64,000 nucleotides of DNA from Ziziphus jujuba (GCF_031755915.1 NC_083384.1:7232501-7296500); one strand, 5' to 3'. Shown: positions 10,370 to 23,641, numbered from the stretch's first letter. Translations and numbers: made by a program. Notes: generated by a model from the sequence alone, not told the origin.

Positions 10370-11345
10370 GATCCTAAAGGGAGCACGTGATTCGACGTAT
10401 GTGATACACCCCAAAGGTATAAAGATATATCGAATGCTCACTAAGTATTGGTGGATTGGCACGATAAAGGAAGTTTCCGAATTAGAATCAATGTATGTAA
10501 GTTGCCGACAAGTGGAAGCAGAAAGTAGAAATATTAGCGCACTTTTTATTGGTACGAGAGTGGTTCTCACTAAGACAAGTCGGCCAAGCTGTTCGTAAAG
10601 CATATCATGAGACTACACAGAGCATCAATAGCCATTACGTCTAATTGAGATTAGAGCTTTACTTCAAGACTATGACAAAGGTTAACAGAAACACTTTGAG
10701 CAAGAGTTAACTACTGTATCGCCTTCCACCACAGGCCAATGGACAAGCGAAGTACAGAATTTACACTTTGGAAGTTATGCTGAGACCGTGCATTATGTAA
10801 TGTCGAAAGGAGTGGGAATAAGCAATTGTCATTGATAAGGTTCATTGTAATATTAACTACCAATCGAGTATTAAAATGTCTTCTTACGGAGCTCTATATA
10901 AGAGACAACGCCAAACTCCGCAGTGTTGAAGTGAAGTGGGTGAGGAGAAGCACCATACGACGACCAACCTGAATTGGATGCAAACACCTACGGATGACTA
11001 TGAATAAGGTGAAAGTCATCCAAGAGAGTTTGAAGACCGCTCAGGATCGACAAAAGAGTTAAGTCGGTGTGCATGGAAAAGATCTTGAATTCGAAGTCCG
11101 AGATTGAGTTTTTTGAAATTATCTCCGTAGAAGAGGGTCGTATACGTTGGCTGACAAGAGAGCTAAGTTCTCATTATCTTGATTTCTACAAGGTTAGCGA
11201 AAGAATTGGTTTTGTAGTGTACGAGTTAGCATTTTTGGAAGAGTTAACACAGGTATGTAATGTATTTCATGCATCGGAGCTACGAAAAGACATCGAAGAC
11301 CTGTTGTGCAAGAAGCAACCAGTGCAGATTTTTTTAAAATCATGA
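10370..11345 (+). pseudogene. Gypsy integrase remnant
   Basis: The stretch around 10400-10520 codes for IHPKGIKIYRML, KYWWIGTIKEV and CRQVEAE, matching the zinc-binding start of gypsy integrases (HPG-x-KMY, then WWxGM, then CxxC with the first Cys lost). Near 11067-11345, an open stretch with SSHYLDFYKVSERIG, VYELAF and VFHASELRKDIED matches the C-terminal end of gypsy polyproteins. The central DDE core between them is not recognisable. Confidence 0.65.
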
Positions 11346-11516
11346 AGAATGCATATGGGTAAATAAGACTATTTTCTCAATCAAAAGTCTCGTAGTGAAT
11401 TAATCTAGTCGAGAAAGCGACATGGAAGCTCGAGGCACGAATCCGCAACCAATATTCTTATGTGTTTCTGTGACGTATAAAATTTCGAGGATGAAATTTT
11501 TGTAAGGGGGAAAGAT

Positions 11517-13579
11517 TGTAACACCCCGTCCCAAAGTACATCGGAAATTTCTAAAATTTGACCAAGGTTGATCGGGTTTGACCATCATTGACTGAGAATG
11601 GATCAAATGTTGACTTTTTGGTCCTGATGGAATTTCACATTAATCGAGGTACCATTAGAAAGTACACATTATCACAAGCCCATAGACTAGTAGCACATTG
11701 AAAACGGAGCTACGGTTTGAAAGTTATGAGCAAAACAAATTGAGGTCCAAACTGTCCAAAGGGTGTCGGAGTTGACTTTTTGTTCATGCAAAGTTGAGCT
11801 TTGACTCATGTATGATTGTGAAGTACTCGTCGATACGAGTTCACAAACTAGCAGTACGTCTGATTTGGACATGTGGTTTGAAAGTTATGGACCTGTAGAA
11901 TTTTTCAAATACAGTATTATTTTAATATTATTTGTAGGCATGATTTGATTTTTAGTATTTCAAGAAAAATATTGGTTAAGTTTGGTGGTTTCAAATTATA
12001 TAATTATGCCCTTGGAATATTATTTGATTGATTTTATGATTTGTGGAAAAATTATTTGTATATTATTATCGATGGATTTATGCTGGGAATATTAAAGAAA
12101 AACGTGGAAATGTGAGTTTGAAAAATGGTATAATTCTCACGGTGAATTTTGGAAATAACTGTGTATTTTAATAATAAATTTGGTTATTTGTTTAGGCGCA
12201 CTCATACAGTACTGGTGTTCTGTACTATATATGTGGATGAGCGCGCAAGTTATAATGTCTCCCGTGAGTTGCCATCGGACCAAGGGCAGGCAAGTTTCAT
12301 ATTGGCCATAAGCTGCCCCCCTCCATGGTTGGGATGACGGTTTAAGCAGCGGCGCTATCGGGATGCCGAAGCGACCGTATGCAAGTTTCTCTCTTTAACC
12401 TCCCGCCAGATGGTGTTCGGGATGCTAGGTATCATAGGGCATCACTGGTATATAGTGTGGTGCATCAAGTATTATTTTCCAAATATAAATTTCAAATCCT
12501 AAAGGTTTAAACTCGTATTAAATTTAAATGTATTTAAATTGTTTTATCATCTATTTCCAATTAATATTTTCTAAAATACAATTATTCATATTTTATGTCA
12601 CTTATTTTAAATCAATGTTTTTAAAATGCATCTTAGCGTATTTTTATTATATAGGTTGGTATATTTCAAAATGAATATTATAGTATTTTTCTACCACTTA
12701 TTTTACATGATTGTTTGTAATTATTTAAATTATATTTTTGATACTATTTATTTTGATTTATTAAGTCAAATTTGATTAATATACATTGAATTTTTCCTTT
12801 ATGTTATATTTTTTTCATGCAAGTATTCTAAATTTATTTTATTAAATTTCATTACATTTTATTCGTATTTGGATTATTTAATTATTTATTAAATTAAATA
12901 TTCCTTGATTTTTTTTTTCTTGGCATAAAAGATTGGGTTTTGCGAAAATGTTTTAAAAGGGGAACCTTTCCAATGGAATGAATGGTGAGGGTTTTAAGAG
13001 AAAATATTATTTTCAATTAATTATTATTTATTTATTTATTTATTATTAATTAATCAAGTGTACTATAATTATTATTACTATTATAATTGTACAGTAGATA
13101 GGGTCACTCACTGAGATGATTAGCATTTCATATTTTTAAATTCCGCTCCCCCAGGTATAAGGATTGGGAGACATTGATCATCCGGGGCGAGCCCGACGTC
13201 TCAGTTCAGTGCTGAAAGTCCAAGAAGCATTTCCTTCCTTTTTCCTCTTCATCTTGTATTGCTTCCTTATCTGACATTGAATAAATTTCATATTTATTTG
13301 TATAATACTCTGTATACGGTATTGGACATTTATTTATTAATTATGCACTGATTTCCTTTTATTCATTTAGAGTGCTGCAAATTTGTGGAATTAAATTGTA
13401 GTAATGTGGGAGGAATAAGGTGGTGTATATAGAAGTATGTTTTCAGTGTAGGAAATTTGTGGTAAGTCCAACTCCTAGGGGAAGTTCTGCCTGATTTTGC
13501 ATTGGAACGTCCGGTAAAATTTTCCTGGGATCAGGGCTTGTCTAGAATTCCGATGAAAAATTTTGGACTGATCCTAACA
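11517..13579 (+). repeat. 3' LTR of the gypsy element
   Basis: It starts TGTAACACC right after the polypurine tract and ends CCTAACA before the CCAAG target duplication. Length is 2063 bp against 2062 bp for the 5' copy. Confidence 0.9.
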
Positions 13580-13951
13580 CCAAGGATTCAACAGAAAGCT
13601 TCTTGCCCACCAAAGCTATCATATCATGTTACCAATAATCCGCTTATAATAAACATATCCAATAATATATCAAACTTATTTTTCAATAATTTTCTTCGGA
13701 TTAATAAAAGAATGTTGTTATTAAAACTGTTTTCACTTTTTGTTAAAATGTATAAAATAGAAAACATCAACCTCTAGAAGGTTTGACCTAAATACATTAG
13801 AACTTCAAAGTTTAAGAAATCATCACCAACACCATTTGAAAAATCATCATTTAACACCCGGAAATTAAATAGTAAACAGTCGTAATCTCTTTAGCAAATA
13901 TGTGATTATTTGTTGTGTATATATTATAAAACTGATAAGATAGAAAGTTAC

Positions 13952-14441
13952 CTTCCTTTCTTTGAATTATAACCTCTGATACCAGCCACTTCCTTGAGAG
14001 AATTGCTCCACCGGTGCACCTTGTAGATACTGTCTTTAAAACGTTGTTCGTGTCTGGCGAATGCTTCAGCATAACTCTGCTCCTGTTTCCGTACGGTGGA
14101 TGGTTCAATGCCATAAAAAATGGGTATTATAACATCATTTCCATCTCTCTTGCATTCGATTATGCGGACCACTTCATCCAAACACCATGTGGAAGATGCA
14201 AAGTCTTTGGAGAAAACTTTTATGCAAATCTTAGATTCCCTAATCGCCTCCATGATTTCAGAGAATCTATGGCTGCTTTCAAGGTTTTCATCATCCTTGT
14301 ATGTGTTGACATGCTTTTGACACAGAGCATTATAAAGATGTCCAGTAAAACCATCGCGGGTATCCTCACCCCTGAACTGAGAAATACATCATACTTTTCT
14401 TGAGAAGAAGAAGAAGAAGAAGAAGAAGAAGAAGAAGCCAT
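13952..14441 (-). pseudogene. TNL-1 exon 1: TIR domain with a frameshift
   Basis: The start codon at 14441 opens a Met-Ala and poly-serine leader coded by a GAA/TTC microsatellite, then EKYDVFLS, the classic TIR start. One base is missing near 14376, where the FRGEDTR motif should follow, so the frame shifts. The remaining TIR sequence continues in the second frame with MEAIRESKICIKVFSKDFAS, STWCLDEVV and IPIFYGIEPSTVRKQ. A splice donor AAG|GTAACT ends the exon after 13952. Sequence and splice position agree with the TIR exon of TNL-2 at 48568-48083, where the donor has changed to GG. Confidence 0.85.
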
Positions 14442-16733
14442 GTTTATAACCTGCAAATGTGAATCCACGAGCAAAAGTAATTATAAATTAGTACAAATTG
14501 AATGGAAGCTTGGTCTTGAGGTAAGCTAACTAAATGTGCCTCTGTTACCCATACCTTTGTCCTCTCCTATTGGATTTTTTCTTCTAATTATTATTTTTTT
14601 CCCACAGGACGTCTACCAAAAACACCAAAACCGTCTTCCAGATCGGTTGCTCAAAACGCTGTGTGTCTCTCACTCTGTAGCATGGAGGAGGACAGAGGAA
14701 AAAGGCGTCGCGTTAACTTTATTTGTCAAACATGTGATAGGAAATATTCCATCTAGATTTTTTAAAATTTATATTAATTTTAATTTAGTTTTTTAAATTT
14801 TACAAATTATAATTATATGATGCAAATAATTTTTTTAAAAAAAAATGAATGAAATAATAAAAAAAATAAAAATTATTTGAGAAAAAGGAGTGGATAACAT
14901 TTTTAAAACTATAAAAGTTAAATAATATTTAAAATAATTTTAAAAAAGTAAATAAAAATAACTTTAAAAATACTTTATTACTCAATAGCCTATCACCTAA
15001 CTTTGACGGTTACGTCAGCGTTTCCCACTTGGAAAATGCTTTATCATCGCATTGACAATCATGACACTTTAACTTTTACATTAATTTGATTAATAAAAAA
15101 AGAAAAAAAGTTTATTTTCAACTATTCGAAAGATTCTTTATCATTGCACTGCACATTCCGACTAGCATAAACAAGACTTTTTTTTTCTTTTTCTTTTTCT
15201 TTTTCTTTTTCTCTTTCTTTGTCCACCTAAATGAAAAGAAGATTAAATTGCAAGTTAATCAAAAAATAAATTAACAACCTGTCCGTTTAATTTGGTAACA
15301 CATTAGGTTTTTGTTTCTTTATGTTTTCTACTTAATTAATTATTATTAATTTATTTTAATTATTTAGCATTAAAATTTATTAATCATCCCAATTAATTAC
15401 AACCTTAAATAATAAAGAAAAAACTAAGTTAAAAATAAATTTTTAATTTGATGTTTATACTTTTTTTTTTAATTTATAGTTATTTGAAATATATAAAACA
15501 AACAAAAAAAACACTAAAAACCAGAAATAAACAACATATGCGTTATTATAGACTGTACGTAAATTATAAAGAAAAATATCCATCCTTCTGTAATGCTACC
15601 TATGCGTCATTATAGAAATTGAAATTGCTTGCAAGTTAAAGCGGCTTTTATGGATCTATGAAAAAGTAGAACTTGTAGCGCAGCCATAGATCGGCTACAA
15701 TATCTTTTAGGACCTTTCAAAGCTGTCCTGCCACTTCCAAATCTCAAAATCTCCTTGCAACTTTTTTGACTGGCTAGATTTCTCGTTTATATTTACCCTC
15801 TTGAAGTTTTAAGCCATCAGCTTTAAGATATCACGATGGTCGGTGGTCCTACTTCTACAAAATACAACACCATATATAATTTGATAAGCATGCTTATGTG
15901 CTTTTATTAAATTTAGGCAGAAAAAGAACCAAGCTTAGATGTTGCATAAATATTTTCTTTTTCCTTTTTGCTTCCAAAGCTTATGCTGTTTTGATTAGCC
16001 AATATTAATGCTCCTTAATTTCTCTAGCCACCTTCTCTTTTTTCTTTTTTTCTTTTTTCTTTTTTTTTATATATTAATTTCTCTAGCTATCGGCGATCAC
16101 CAACTTTATACCATTCATCATAATTATAAAAAATTGTAGAGCACTGGTTTTAATTAATTTCACAAAATTTGGCAAACTTTCTCCTCTATTACTATTTACT
16201 GTTTCTTCTCACACGTACTATATATCTGTCCGTGCACTATGTGTACTATGAATCCATTCCTATCTTTTTCATCTTCTTCTTCTTCTTCTTCTTCTTTTCT
16301 AAAATAATAATATATAAAAATAATACATGACCATTATATCACTTATATATAATTTTTAAATGAAAAGTTTTTAATAGCAAGTAACAATAAAAATGTGATA
16401 GAAAACCCGAAAACAATCAACCAATTAAAAATGCAATAGCAAGCAAATAAATGTATTAAAAGAAAAAAACGCAAACACAGCATAAACATAACCCCAGCAA
16501 GAACTAGAACGAAAATATAAATGGCCATTGTCATTAATTAATTTGATAGTATAAGAAAGCATTGGGAAGTATGTTTCTACTCCCAACTCCATTAAAATAG
16601 CCAATGATAAAATTGTCAGCCCAATTTTCTACTTGTATCAGTACAATTGCATATTATTGAAATTTGCATTTCCATATCTTGACAATCTTGAAGTAAATTT
16701 GGAGTCTTAAATTTGCTTGGTTTCTAATGAAGT
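14442..16733. other. Upstream region of TNL-1 and intergenic DNA
   Basis: The part 14480-14730 is homologous to 48855-49040 upstream of TNL-2 and 56335-56530 upstream of the TIR fragment; all three include a CAAAACG[C/A]TG[C/T]GT word. It is therefore conserved promoter or leader DNA of the TNL units. From 14750 to 16730 there is AT-rich sequence without a recognised gene. A TTC microsatellite lies near 16270-16295. The part 16190-16560 weakly resembles the TNL 3' flank at 2050-2400. Confidence 0.55.
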
Positions 16734-17255
16734 TGATGTTTTTTGTGGCTCTAAATTAATGATAAACAAGAGAAGTTGATGGGATGATATTTTGGTGATG
16801 AAGTGAAGAGGAAGAGTGCAAGAGAAGAGAGAGAAAAAAAAACCAAAATTACGATTTTGCCCCTCTTTAATGATATGTTAGCCTAGAAATTCATGCCAAA
16901 CAGATTTAAGAGTGTTTTCTACCTGGTTTTAGAGAGAGAAACAGCGAATTCTTCAAAATCCCATCAATGGTGCCATGTTATTGGTGATTAAGCTTGTAAT
17001 CTCTTCAAGATAATGAAAATCATCATCTCCTTGCTTGTCCATGGATATAGATCACCTTGATAGAACCACGTAAAACTTTTGTGTGTTTTTCTCTCTCTCT
17101 TCTTTTATATCTATGTGCTTGTCTTTCTCTCTCTAGAATTTTCATATGGATTTGTTCTGAGATCTTTTATTTCATCTATATTTGTTTGTTTGTGGACTAG
17201 TTGTAGGTTGTATGCTGCTTGTGATATATATATTGCTTGCTATACACAGGTTGAA
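16734..17255 (+). repeat. 5' LTR of the outer copia element, main part
   Basis: It starts TGATGTTTTTTGTGGCTC and parallels the 3' LTR start at 31037, TGTTGTTTTTTGTGACTC. Both contain the stretch with TTTTGCCCCTCTTTAATG and a TC-rich region with CTCTCTAGAATTTTC. The remaining 13 bases of the LTR follow the nested insertion at 20236-20248. Confidence 0.85.
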
Positions 17256-20235
17256 TGTAACACCCCGTCCCAAATCGCACCGGAATCCGTGCACGTTGAC
17301 CGAGGTTGACTGTTGACCGTTGACCAAAGGGGTCAAAAGTTGACTTTTTGACTCGGTGGGAATTTTGAGTTGACCAGGATACCGTGGCGAAGTGCACGAG
17401 GCCACGAGTTCGTAGACTGGTAGCACGTCGAAAACGGAGCTACGGTTTGGAAGTTATGGACGAAACAAGTTGTGGTCCAAACTGTCCAAGGAGTGCCGAG
17501 GTTGACTTTTTGTTTATGGGGAATTGAGCTTTGACTTGTGCATGGTTGTGAAGTGCTCGTCGATACGAGTTCACAGACTAGCGGCACGCTCAAAACGGAC
17601 ATCCGGTTAAAAAGTTATGGATGTTTGAAGTTTACCGGATACCGTATTATTTTAATATTTTTGGGTCAGTGAACAGTGAAATGCCACGTGTCAACTTCTG
17701 ATTGGTCCACGTGGCATGAACAGTGTCACACAAGGGTTTTTATTTGTTAAAATTCCCGGGGAAGAGAGAGAAAGAGAGAGAGGAGAGAGAAAAAGAGAGA
17801 GAGAGAGCCACCGTCGGCCACCGGAGGTTTCCACTGTTCCGTCTGAGTTACTGTACACGCACCGGACAGAAAGCTTGCCCACCTCATTTCCGGCAAAACC
17901 TCCAAGTTTCACGGTGAACGGCCGCCGGATGCGCCCGGATCGGACGTCCGAAGTTTGGCGGCGATTTTTCCCCCTCCACCGCCGGCCACCACGAATCGGC
18001 ACTGTTCCGGCCATTTTCTGGCCACACGCGCCTGACAGCCTTGATCCTTTCCTCAAGTCCGGCCTACCCACCAAAAATCACGGCCATCGGACCACCGACG
18101 CGCCGGGATCGGACCGTTTTCCGGCGAGGGGTCGAAAATCTTCAAACGGTGATTTCTCCGCCGTCCGACCTCCGTTTTGCTCACCGTCAGTCCCGTTGGA
18201 TTGCTCTCCTCAAGATCTACAAGTTTGCAAAATTTCACAGCCAACGGCCACCGCACGCACGCGCCGCCGGCGACGGTTGCCGGTGACCGTGGCGGCTCGC
18301 CGGAAAATACTGTTCCGGCGAGTACCCGAAATTCCGGCCAGCTCCAGTCCGCAGTGTTCGACCTCCTGAATCCGAATCCGGCTTCCGTTTCCACCAATTC
18401 GCGACGGTTTGGGAGAATTGCGGAGCCGAAACTCGAAAAGCTTTCCGGCGAGATTCCGACCCCATCGGGTTCGATCACCGGAAAGTAAGACCGAATCCGT
18501 GATCCTCATCACGCGAGCTTCGATTCGGTATATAACTCGTAACCCTTAGATGTCGCTTGGTGTTCGCTCCCCGGGTATCCATTTGGGAATTACCCGAATA
18601 AAATATTAATATTTTTGGTTTGTGCACTGTGGTTGTTTAGGTGCACGCGCGAGTAGTGGAGTGGATCCCGAGGAGGATCTTAGTTGATTTGCGCTCTCCA
18701 GGTGAGTGACCCACCTTCAAAAATTATTTTGGGCAATTAATTATATTTAATTGGTATTTAATTTGGTATTTTAAATTATGCTCATGTGGTGTGATTTATT
18801 TATGGTTTTATTGTGGTTAATTTATTTATTATGCATGAGCATAGTATGTTTCAGTATTAATTGTACGTGGTTTTCAGTATTAATTTTTCAGGCATAATTG
18901 GGTTAAATATTTTACGAAAATATTTGGTTATATTTTATAAATTATGCCCGTGGTATTTTTATGGTTGCATTTCGTACTTCGAGAAAAGTGTGGTTTGTTG
19001 GTTATCAATGTTTCGTACCGGGTTATTATATAAAAATATGTGGGATGGTGTTTTGTGAAAATTTGGTATACTTCCCACGGTGGTTTTTGGAAAAACGGTA
19101 CGGTTGGTTGTTATTGTTTATTTTTAGACGCACTCATACAGTATTGGTGTTCTGGTGTATGGTGTATGGACACGTGGTAGTGCGCGGTTATTATCTGGTT
19201 TAGCGCACGGTTTTTACTTCACCCGTGAGTTGCCATTGGACCGTGGGCAGGCAAGTTGTTATTGGCCACAGCCGCCCCCCTCCTTGGCCGGGTTGATGGT
19301 TTTTAGCAGTCGGTACTGTCGGGACGCCGAAGTGACCACTGCAGGTTTCTCTCTTTAACCTCCCGCCAGTCGGTGCTCGGGACGCTGGGTATCGGAGGGC
19401 ATCACCGGTATATGGTGTGGTGCGTCAGGTGTAATTGTCGGTGTAATTGCAAATAATGGTTTAAACCCCAAAGGTGTTCAAAATTTATTTATTATAATTT
19501 ATTATATTTTTATTATATATTTGGGGTATGTATTTATTTAATTGTTGTTGTTAAATTATTTAATCCCTTGGTTTTTGGGAGGTATGCACATTGGGTTTTG
19601 TGAAAAGGTTTTAAAAATGGAACATTTCAAACGGAGCGATTGGTGAGAGTTTTGAGGGAAATCATTATTTTCCAAAGGTTATTATTATTTATTATTAATT
19701 GTTGGTATTTGTTCCACTCCTTAATTGTTATTATTTTATTATTATTATTAAAAGGTGTTCAGTAGTTCGGGTTACTCACGGAGATGATTAGCATCTCACA
19801 CTCTTAAATTCCGTTCCCTTAGGTGCAAGTGGTGGTAGACGTTCTTCCGGAGCGAACCAAGTTTTCCGCTGTTGTTGTGTTTCGAGAAGTTTCTTTGTAC
19901 TCTTTCATTTCAGTGTATTATTTCTTTTCAGCCTTGTTGTATTTCTGTTGTTTAGCACTTCTTAAAGCTCTGTATACTATTGGAATACTTCTGTTTTATT
20001 TATGCACTGGACTGTTGTTGCTTTGAGAAGTGCTGGAATTTGTGGAATCAGTTTGTAGTTTGTGGGAGGAATAAGGGGATGTTTTTAGAAGTGTGTTTTC
20101 AGTGCAGGTAATTTGTGGTAAGTAAATCCCTTAGGGGAGGCTCTGTCGGATTTTCCTTTGGAGGGTCCGGTAGGGTTTCCCTGGGATCAGGGCTGTCTAG
20201 GGTTCCGGGGAAGGAATTCTGGACGGGTCCTGACA
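17256..20235 (+). mobile_element. Solo LTR 1 of the gypsy family
   Basis: It begins TGTAACACCCCGTCCC and ends GGGTCCTGACA. The perfect duplication TTGAA flanks it (17251-17255 and 20236-20240). There is no internal region, so it is a solo LTR left by LTR-LTR recombination. Length is 2980 bp. It contains nine TTGAC[C/T] motifs in its first 300 bases, CCACGTGTCA and CCACGTGGCA near 17690-17715, a GA-rich tract (17762-17808), a GC-rich block (17800-18500) and the conserved block at 19126-19430. It lies in the 5' LTR of the outer copia. Confidence 0.92.
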
Positions 20236-20251
20236 TTGAATCTCTACAAAT

Positions 20252-20263
20252 TGGTATCAGAGC
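20252..20263 (+). other. Primer-binding site of the outer copia element
   Basis: TGGTATCAGAGC lies three bases after the LTR end CTACA. It is complementary to initiator tRNA-Met. Confidence 0.88.
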
Positions 20264-20399
20264 CTAGGTTAGTGAAAATCTAGGGATTGAAGATTGGAGA
20301 TTTAGAGCTTTTGTATAGCTTGTTGTTGTTAGCTTCTTGTAATAGAATTGGAGGTTCCCTTGGTTGAAGCGAGGTTGGTTATAGTGTACCCAAGTAAAC

Positions 20400-20589
20400 A
20401 TGACCATGTCTACTAAGTTTGAGGTGGAGAAATTCACGGGCTCAAACAATTTTGGCCTTTGGAAGATGAAAATGAAGGCGGTGTTAGTCAAGGAAGGGTT
20501 AGATGTGGCTTTAGAAGGTGAGGAACATTTACGGGAAACAATGGATGTTAGAGAGAGGATGGAATTATTGAAAAAGCATGTAGTTCAAT
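20400..20589 (+). pseudogene. Outer copia gag, N-terminal piece
   Basis: The ATG at 20400 opens a gag of the copia type with FEVEKFTGSNNFGLWKMKMK, the usual N-terminal signature of this gag family. The piece ends where solo LTR 2 is inserted. The frame needed to continue beyond the insertions (ending in a LGDKVL motif at 24049) differs from this one, so a frameshift exists a few tens of bases before the junction. Confidence 0.85.
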
Positions 20590-23500
20590 TGTCAGGACCC
20601 ATCCAAAATTCCTCACTGGAACCTTAGACAAGTCTTAATCCCAGGAAAACACCACCGAATCTCCCAACGAAAAATCTGACAGTATCTCCCCTAAAGGTAG
20701 AACTTACCACAATTTCCCTGCACTGAAAATACACTTCTATATGCACCACCTTATTCCTCCCATTTTACTACAAAATATTACTACAAATTTCAGCACTTCA
20801 AAAATTAACAGGGAATCAGTGCACAATTAAATAAATAAACATCCAAACAGTATATAGAGCGTTATTAGTACAATTGAATATGAAATTTAATATAATATAA
20901 GATAAAAAGAAATAATACAAGATAGAAAGGAAAGGAAAAGCCTTTTGGTCTTCGACAACGAACCAAGACGTCGAGCTCGCCCCCGGACAATAAACGTCCA
21001 TTAACCTGGGCCCAAAAGAACGGAATTTAAAAATATGAGATGCTAATCATCTCAGTGAGTAACACAATCTACTATACAATAATAATAATAATAAAAGGGT
21101 AAATAACTTAATTAATTGATTAATAAGAAATAAGTGAATAAATAATAGGTTATTAAAAATAATATTTTTTCTCAAAACCCTCACGATTCACTCAGTTGGA
21201 AAAGTTTTCTTTTTAAAACATTTTTGCAAAACCCAACATTTTATGCCCCAAAAATCAAGAAATAATTAGTCAAATAAATTTCAAATAAAATACAAGAATT
21301 TAAGGATCCAAAATTATAATGGAAATATAGAATAAGACATCACTAGATAAAAAAAATAAAATCATAAATAAACTTGTATTAAAGAAATTTGGCATGAAAA
21401 CAAAAATAAACCCAATATATAAATTATAAAATTTATTAATAAAATCAATGAAATAATCTAAGAAACATTTTAAATCAATTTAAACATCTATATAAAACAA
21501 ATGATAAAAATATAATAGAATTTATCTTAAAATAACAAATCGATTTAAATGATAAAATCAAGGTAATAACTTTTAAAACATTAACAAGAATAGGTAATAA
21601 AATCACGATAACAATTTCATAAAATTTGTGTAAAGCTTTAAATTTAAATAAATAATAAAAACATTATTAAACACATTTAATTTAAAATCATGTCATCAAA
21701 ACAATTTGATGCACCTACTATATACCAGTGGCACCAACAGTATTCAGCGTCCCAAGCATCGCCAGACAGGAGGTTAAAAAGAGAAACTGGCATACAGTCG
21801 TGTGGCGTCCCACCGTGCCGCTGCAAACAGGCATTCTCGCCATGGAAGGGCGGCCTACTCTCATCCAATGGCAACCACAGGATAACTCCATAATCACCTG
21901 CGCACTACTCACATCCACCTACACACTCACCACATCTACCTGCGCGCTAATCATATCCATATATAAAGAACACTAGTACGTTTATGGTGCATCTAAAAAT
22001 CATAAAACCAATATGTTTATTTTCAAATCTCAAAATCTCATAAATACTACCGGGTTTATTCCATCCAATTAAACCCGTAAATTTTCCACAATTCCTTTAT
22101 AAATCATAGTCATAAATTTATCGCATAAATTCCATCAATTTCAAATCCATCAATGAAATTAACAACAATTTAAAATAAATATTCCTTCAATTCCTCAAAA
22201 TTCAAAATATAATTAAATCATATAAAAACTCCAAAATTCGTAATTCCATATAAATGCATTTTTATTGCTTGAAATAAACTCATAATAATTTCAACAATAA
22301 ATCAAAAATGTTAAAATCATAATTTCCTTAAATATCAAATTTTCATAAAATGAATTTCCATAATTTATCAAAATCAAAATATGATTTAATTCACCTTTTA
22401 TCACATAATCAACATAGAATAAAAACATTCAAATATTAGAATATTTCAAAATATAATTAATTTAACACCCGAAAATAATTTTGAAGGTAGCTCACTCACC
22501 TCGAGCACGCAATCCAACCAAGATCCTCCATAGGATCAATTCTACGGCTCATACGTGCTCCTAGAATAACAATATTACATAGGATCAAATGAATTAATAT
22601 TTTATTCTGGTAAATAATATCGGGTACCCGGGGGCTAACACAAACAGTATCCAAAATTCACAAATAAGATACCAACGGAAAGCTAAGGGGACGAGGATCA
22701 CATTACCAACCTCCGTTGGGCTCAACTCGATCGGAGGTGGCCGGAAAGTGGACTGAAGGTTTCAACCGAATTTCCCCTTCTTCTATCCCACAAACGGCTC
22801 TGAATTTGGGCAAATGGAGGTTATTTTTGGAACCAGGGGGTTGAAATCTAGGGGAAAGGATCGGTCTCTCAGCCGGAGGACCACCGGTCGCCAGTTTTGG
22901 ACGGCCGATCTCACGCATCCGCTAGCCAAATGGCCTGAAAATTGGCCGCCAACGTCACCTGACCATGGGCTCTCAAGCCCACCGGCACGTGTTGCCTTCC
23001 AGCCATTGAAACCCGGCCAAAATGATAGGTCAAAGAGAGAGGGCGAGAGACTCAAAGGAGAGAGAAAGAGAGAAGTCACTATGTGTGTTTTGTTGGTGTT
23101 TGTCGGGCTTGGGGAAGAAGAAGGAGAAGGGAAAGAAAGGAAAAGAAAAAAAAAGAAAAGTGTTTCTCCCACGTGGGGAAAGGGTAGGAAAGGAAGGAAA
23201 AAGACAAAAAGGAAAAAAATAAATAAATATTAAAATAATAAAATAATAATATATAAAATAAAGACAAAATAATATAGTATAGTATTTTCTTATTGCTAAC
23301 ATGTGTCACTTCTAAAATATTACACATGGTGCATCCCACTTGGTGACACGTGGCACAATTATTCACACTTTTTAAAAAAATATTAAAATAATATTGTATT
23401 TGAAAAACTTTGTACGTTCATAACTTTTTAACGAAATATCCAAACCCGGCGTGCTACTAGTCTATGAACTCGTGACAATGCGTACTTTGTAGCAATACTT

Positions 23501-23629
23501 CGGTCAACGTGAAATTCCACCGGGAGCAAAAAGTCAATATTTGACCCTTTCTCAGTCAATAACGGTCAAACCCGATCAACCTCGATCAAATTTGAGAAAT
23601 TTTCGGTGTACTTCGAGACAGGGTGTTCA
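20590..23629 (-). mobile_element. Solo LTR 2 of the gypsy family
   Basis: On the plus strand it begins TGTCAGGACCC and ends GGGTGTTCA; reversed, these are the TG and CA ends of the family, with one change at the very start. The duplication TCAAT flanks it (20585-20589 and 23630-23634). It interrupts gag of the outer copia. Length is 3040 bp. No internal region is present. Confidence 0.9.
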
Positions 23630-23641
23630 TCAATAATTCTT

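Larger units (their letters stand above)
6722..13579 (+). mobile_element. Ty3/gypsy LTR retrotransposon, degenerate, in TNL-1 intron 1
   Basis: The element is 6858 bp with two LTRs of about 2.06 kb (6722-8783 and 11517-13579), both starting TGTAACACCCCGTCCC. It is flanked by the perfect 5-bp duplication CCAAG (6717-6721 and 13580-13584). A tRNA-Met primer site TGGTATCAGAGC lies at 8786-8797 and a purine-rich tract AAGGGGGAAAGA just before the 3' LTR. The internal part is only 2.7 kb and keeps scraps of reverse transcriptase and integrase, so the element cannot move by itself. The short interior and sense of the remnants give plus orientation. Its LTR ends match those of five solo LTRs in this window, but its LTR lacks their GC-rich central block and is about 1 kb shorter. 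Confidence 0.92.
3277..14441 (-). pseudogene. TNL-1: TIR-NBS-LRR-C-JID resistance-gene pseudogene
   Basis: This is a complete set of TNL exons in order on the minus strand: TIR (14441-13952), NB-ARC (6480-5367), first LRR exon (5256-4910), main LRR exon (4727-3826) and C-JID exon (3723-3277). TNL proteins are intracellular immune receptors; the TIR domain signals and the LRR and C-JID parts contribute to effector recognition. The first intron is swollen to about 7.5 kb by a Ty3/gypsy insertion. Lesions visible by eye are a one-base loss in the TIR start, a TGA in the P-loop region (6308-6306), disruption at the start of the first LRR exon, a frameshift near 4290, a 40-base homopolymer in the main LRR exon and a TGA in C-JID (3597-3595). 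It cannot make a full-length receptor, although truncated products are possible. Confidence 0.85.

Noticed and set aside
17716..18369. Open frame of about 217 codons in solo LTR 1
   Set aside because: It lies in the GC-rich block of an LTR, is Arg/Pro/Ser-rich and low in complexity, and overlapping open frames exist on both strands, as expected from GC-rich DNA.
22814..23233. Lys/Glu/Arg-rich open frame on the plus strand of solo LTR 2
   Set aside because: It is antisense to the LTR and made from GA-rich simple sequence. The same artefact appears at 33543-33932.
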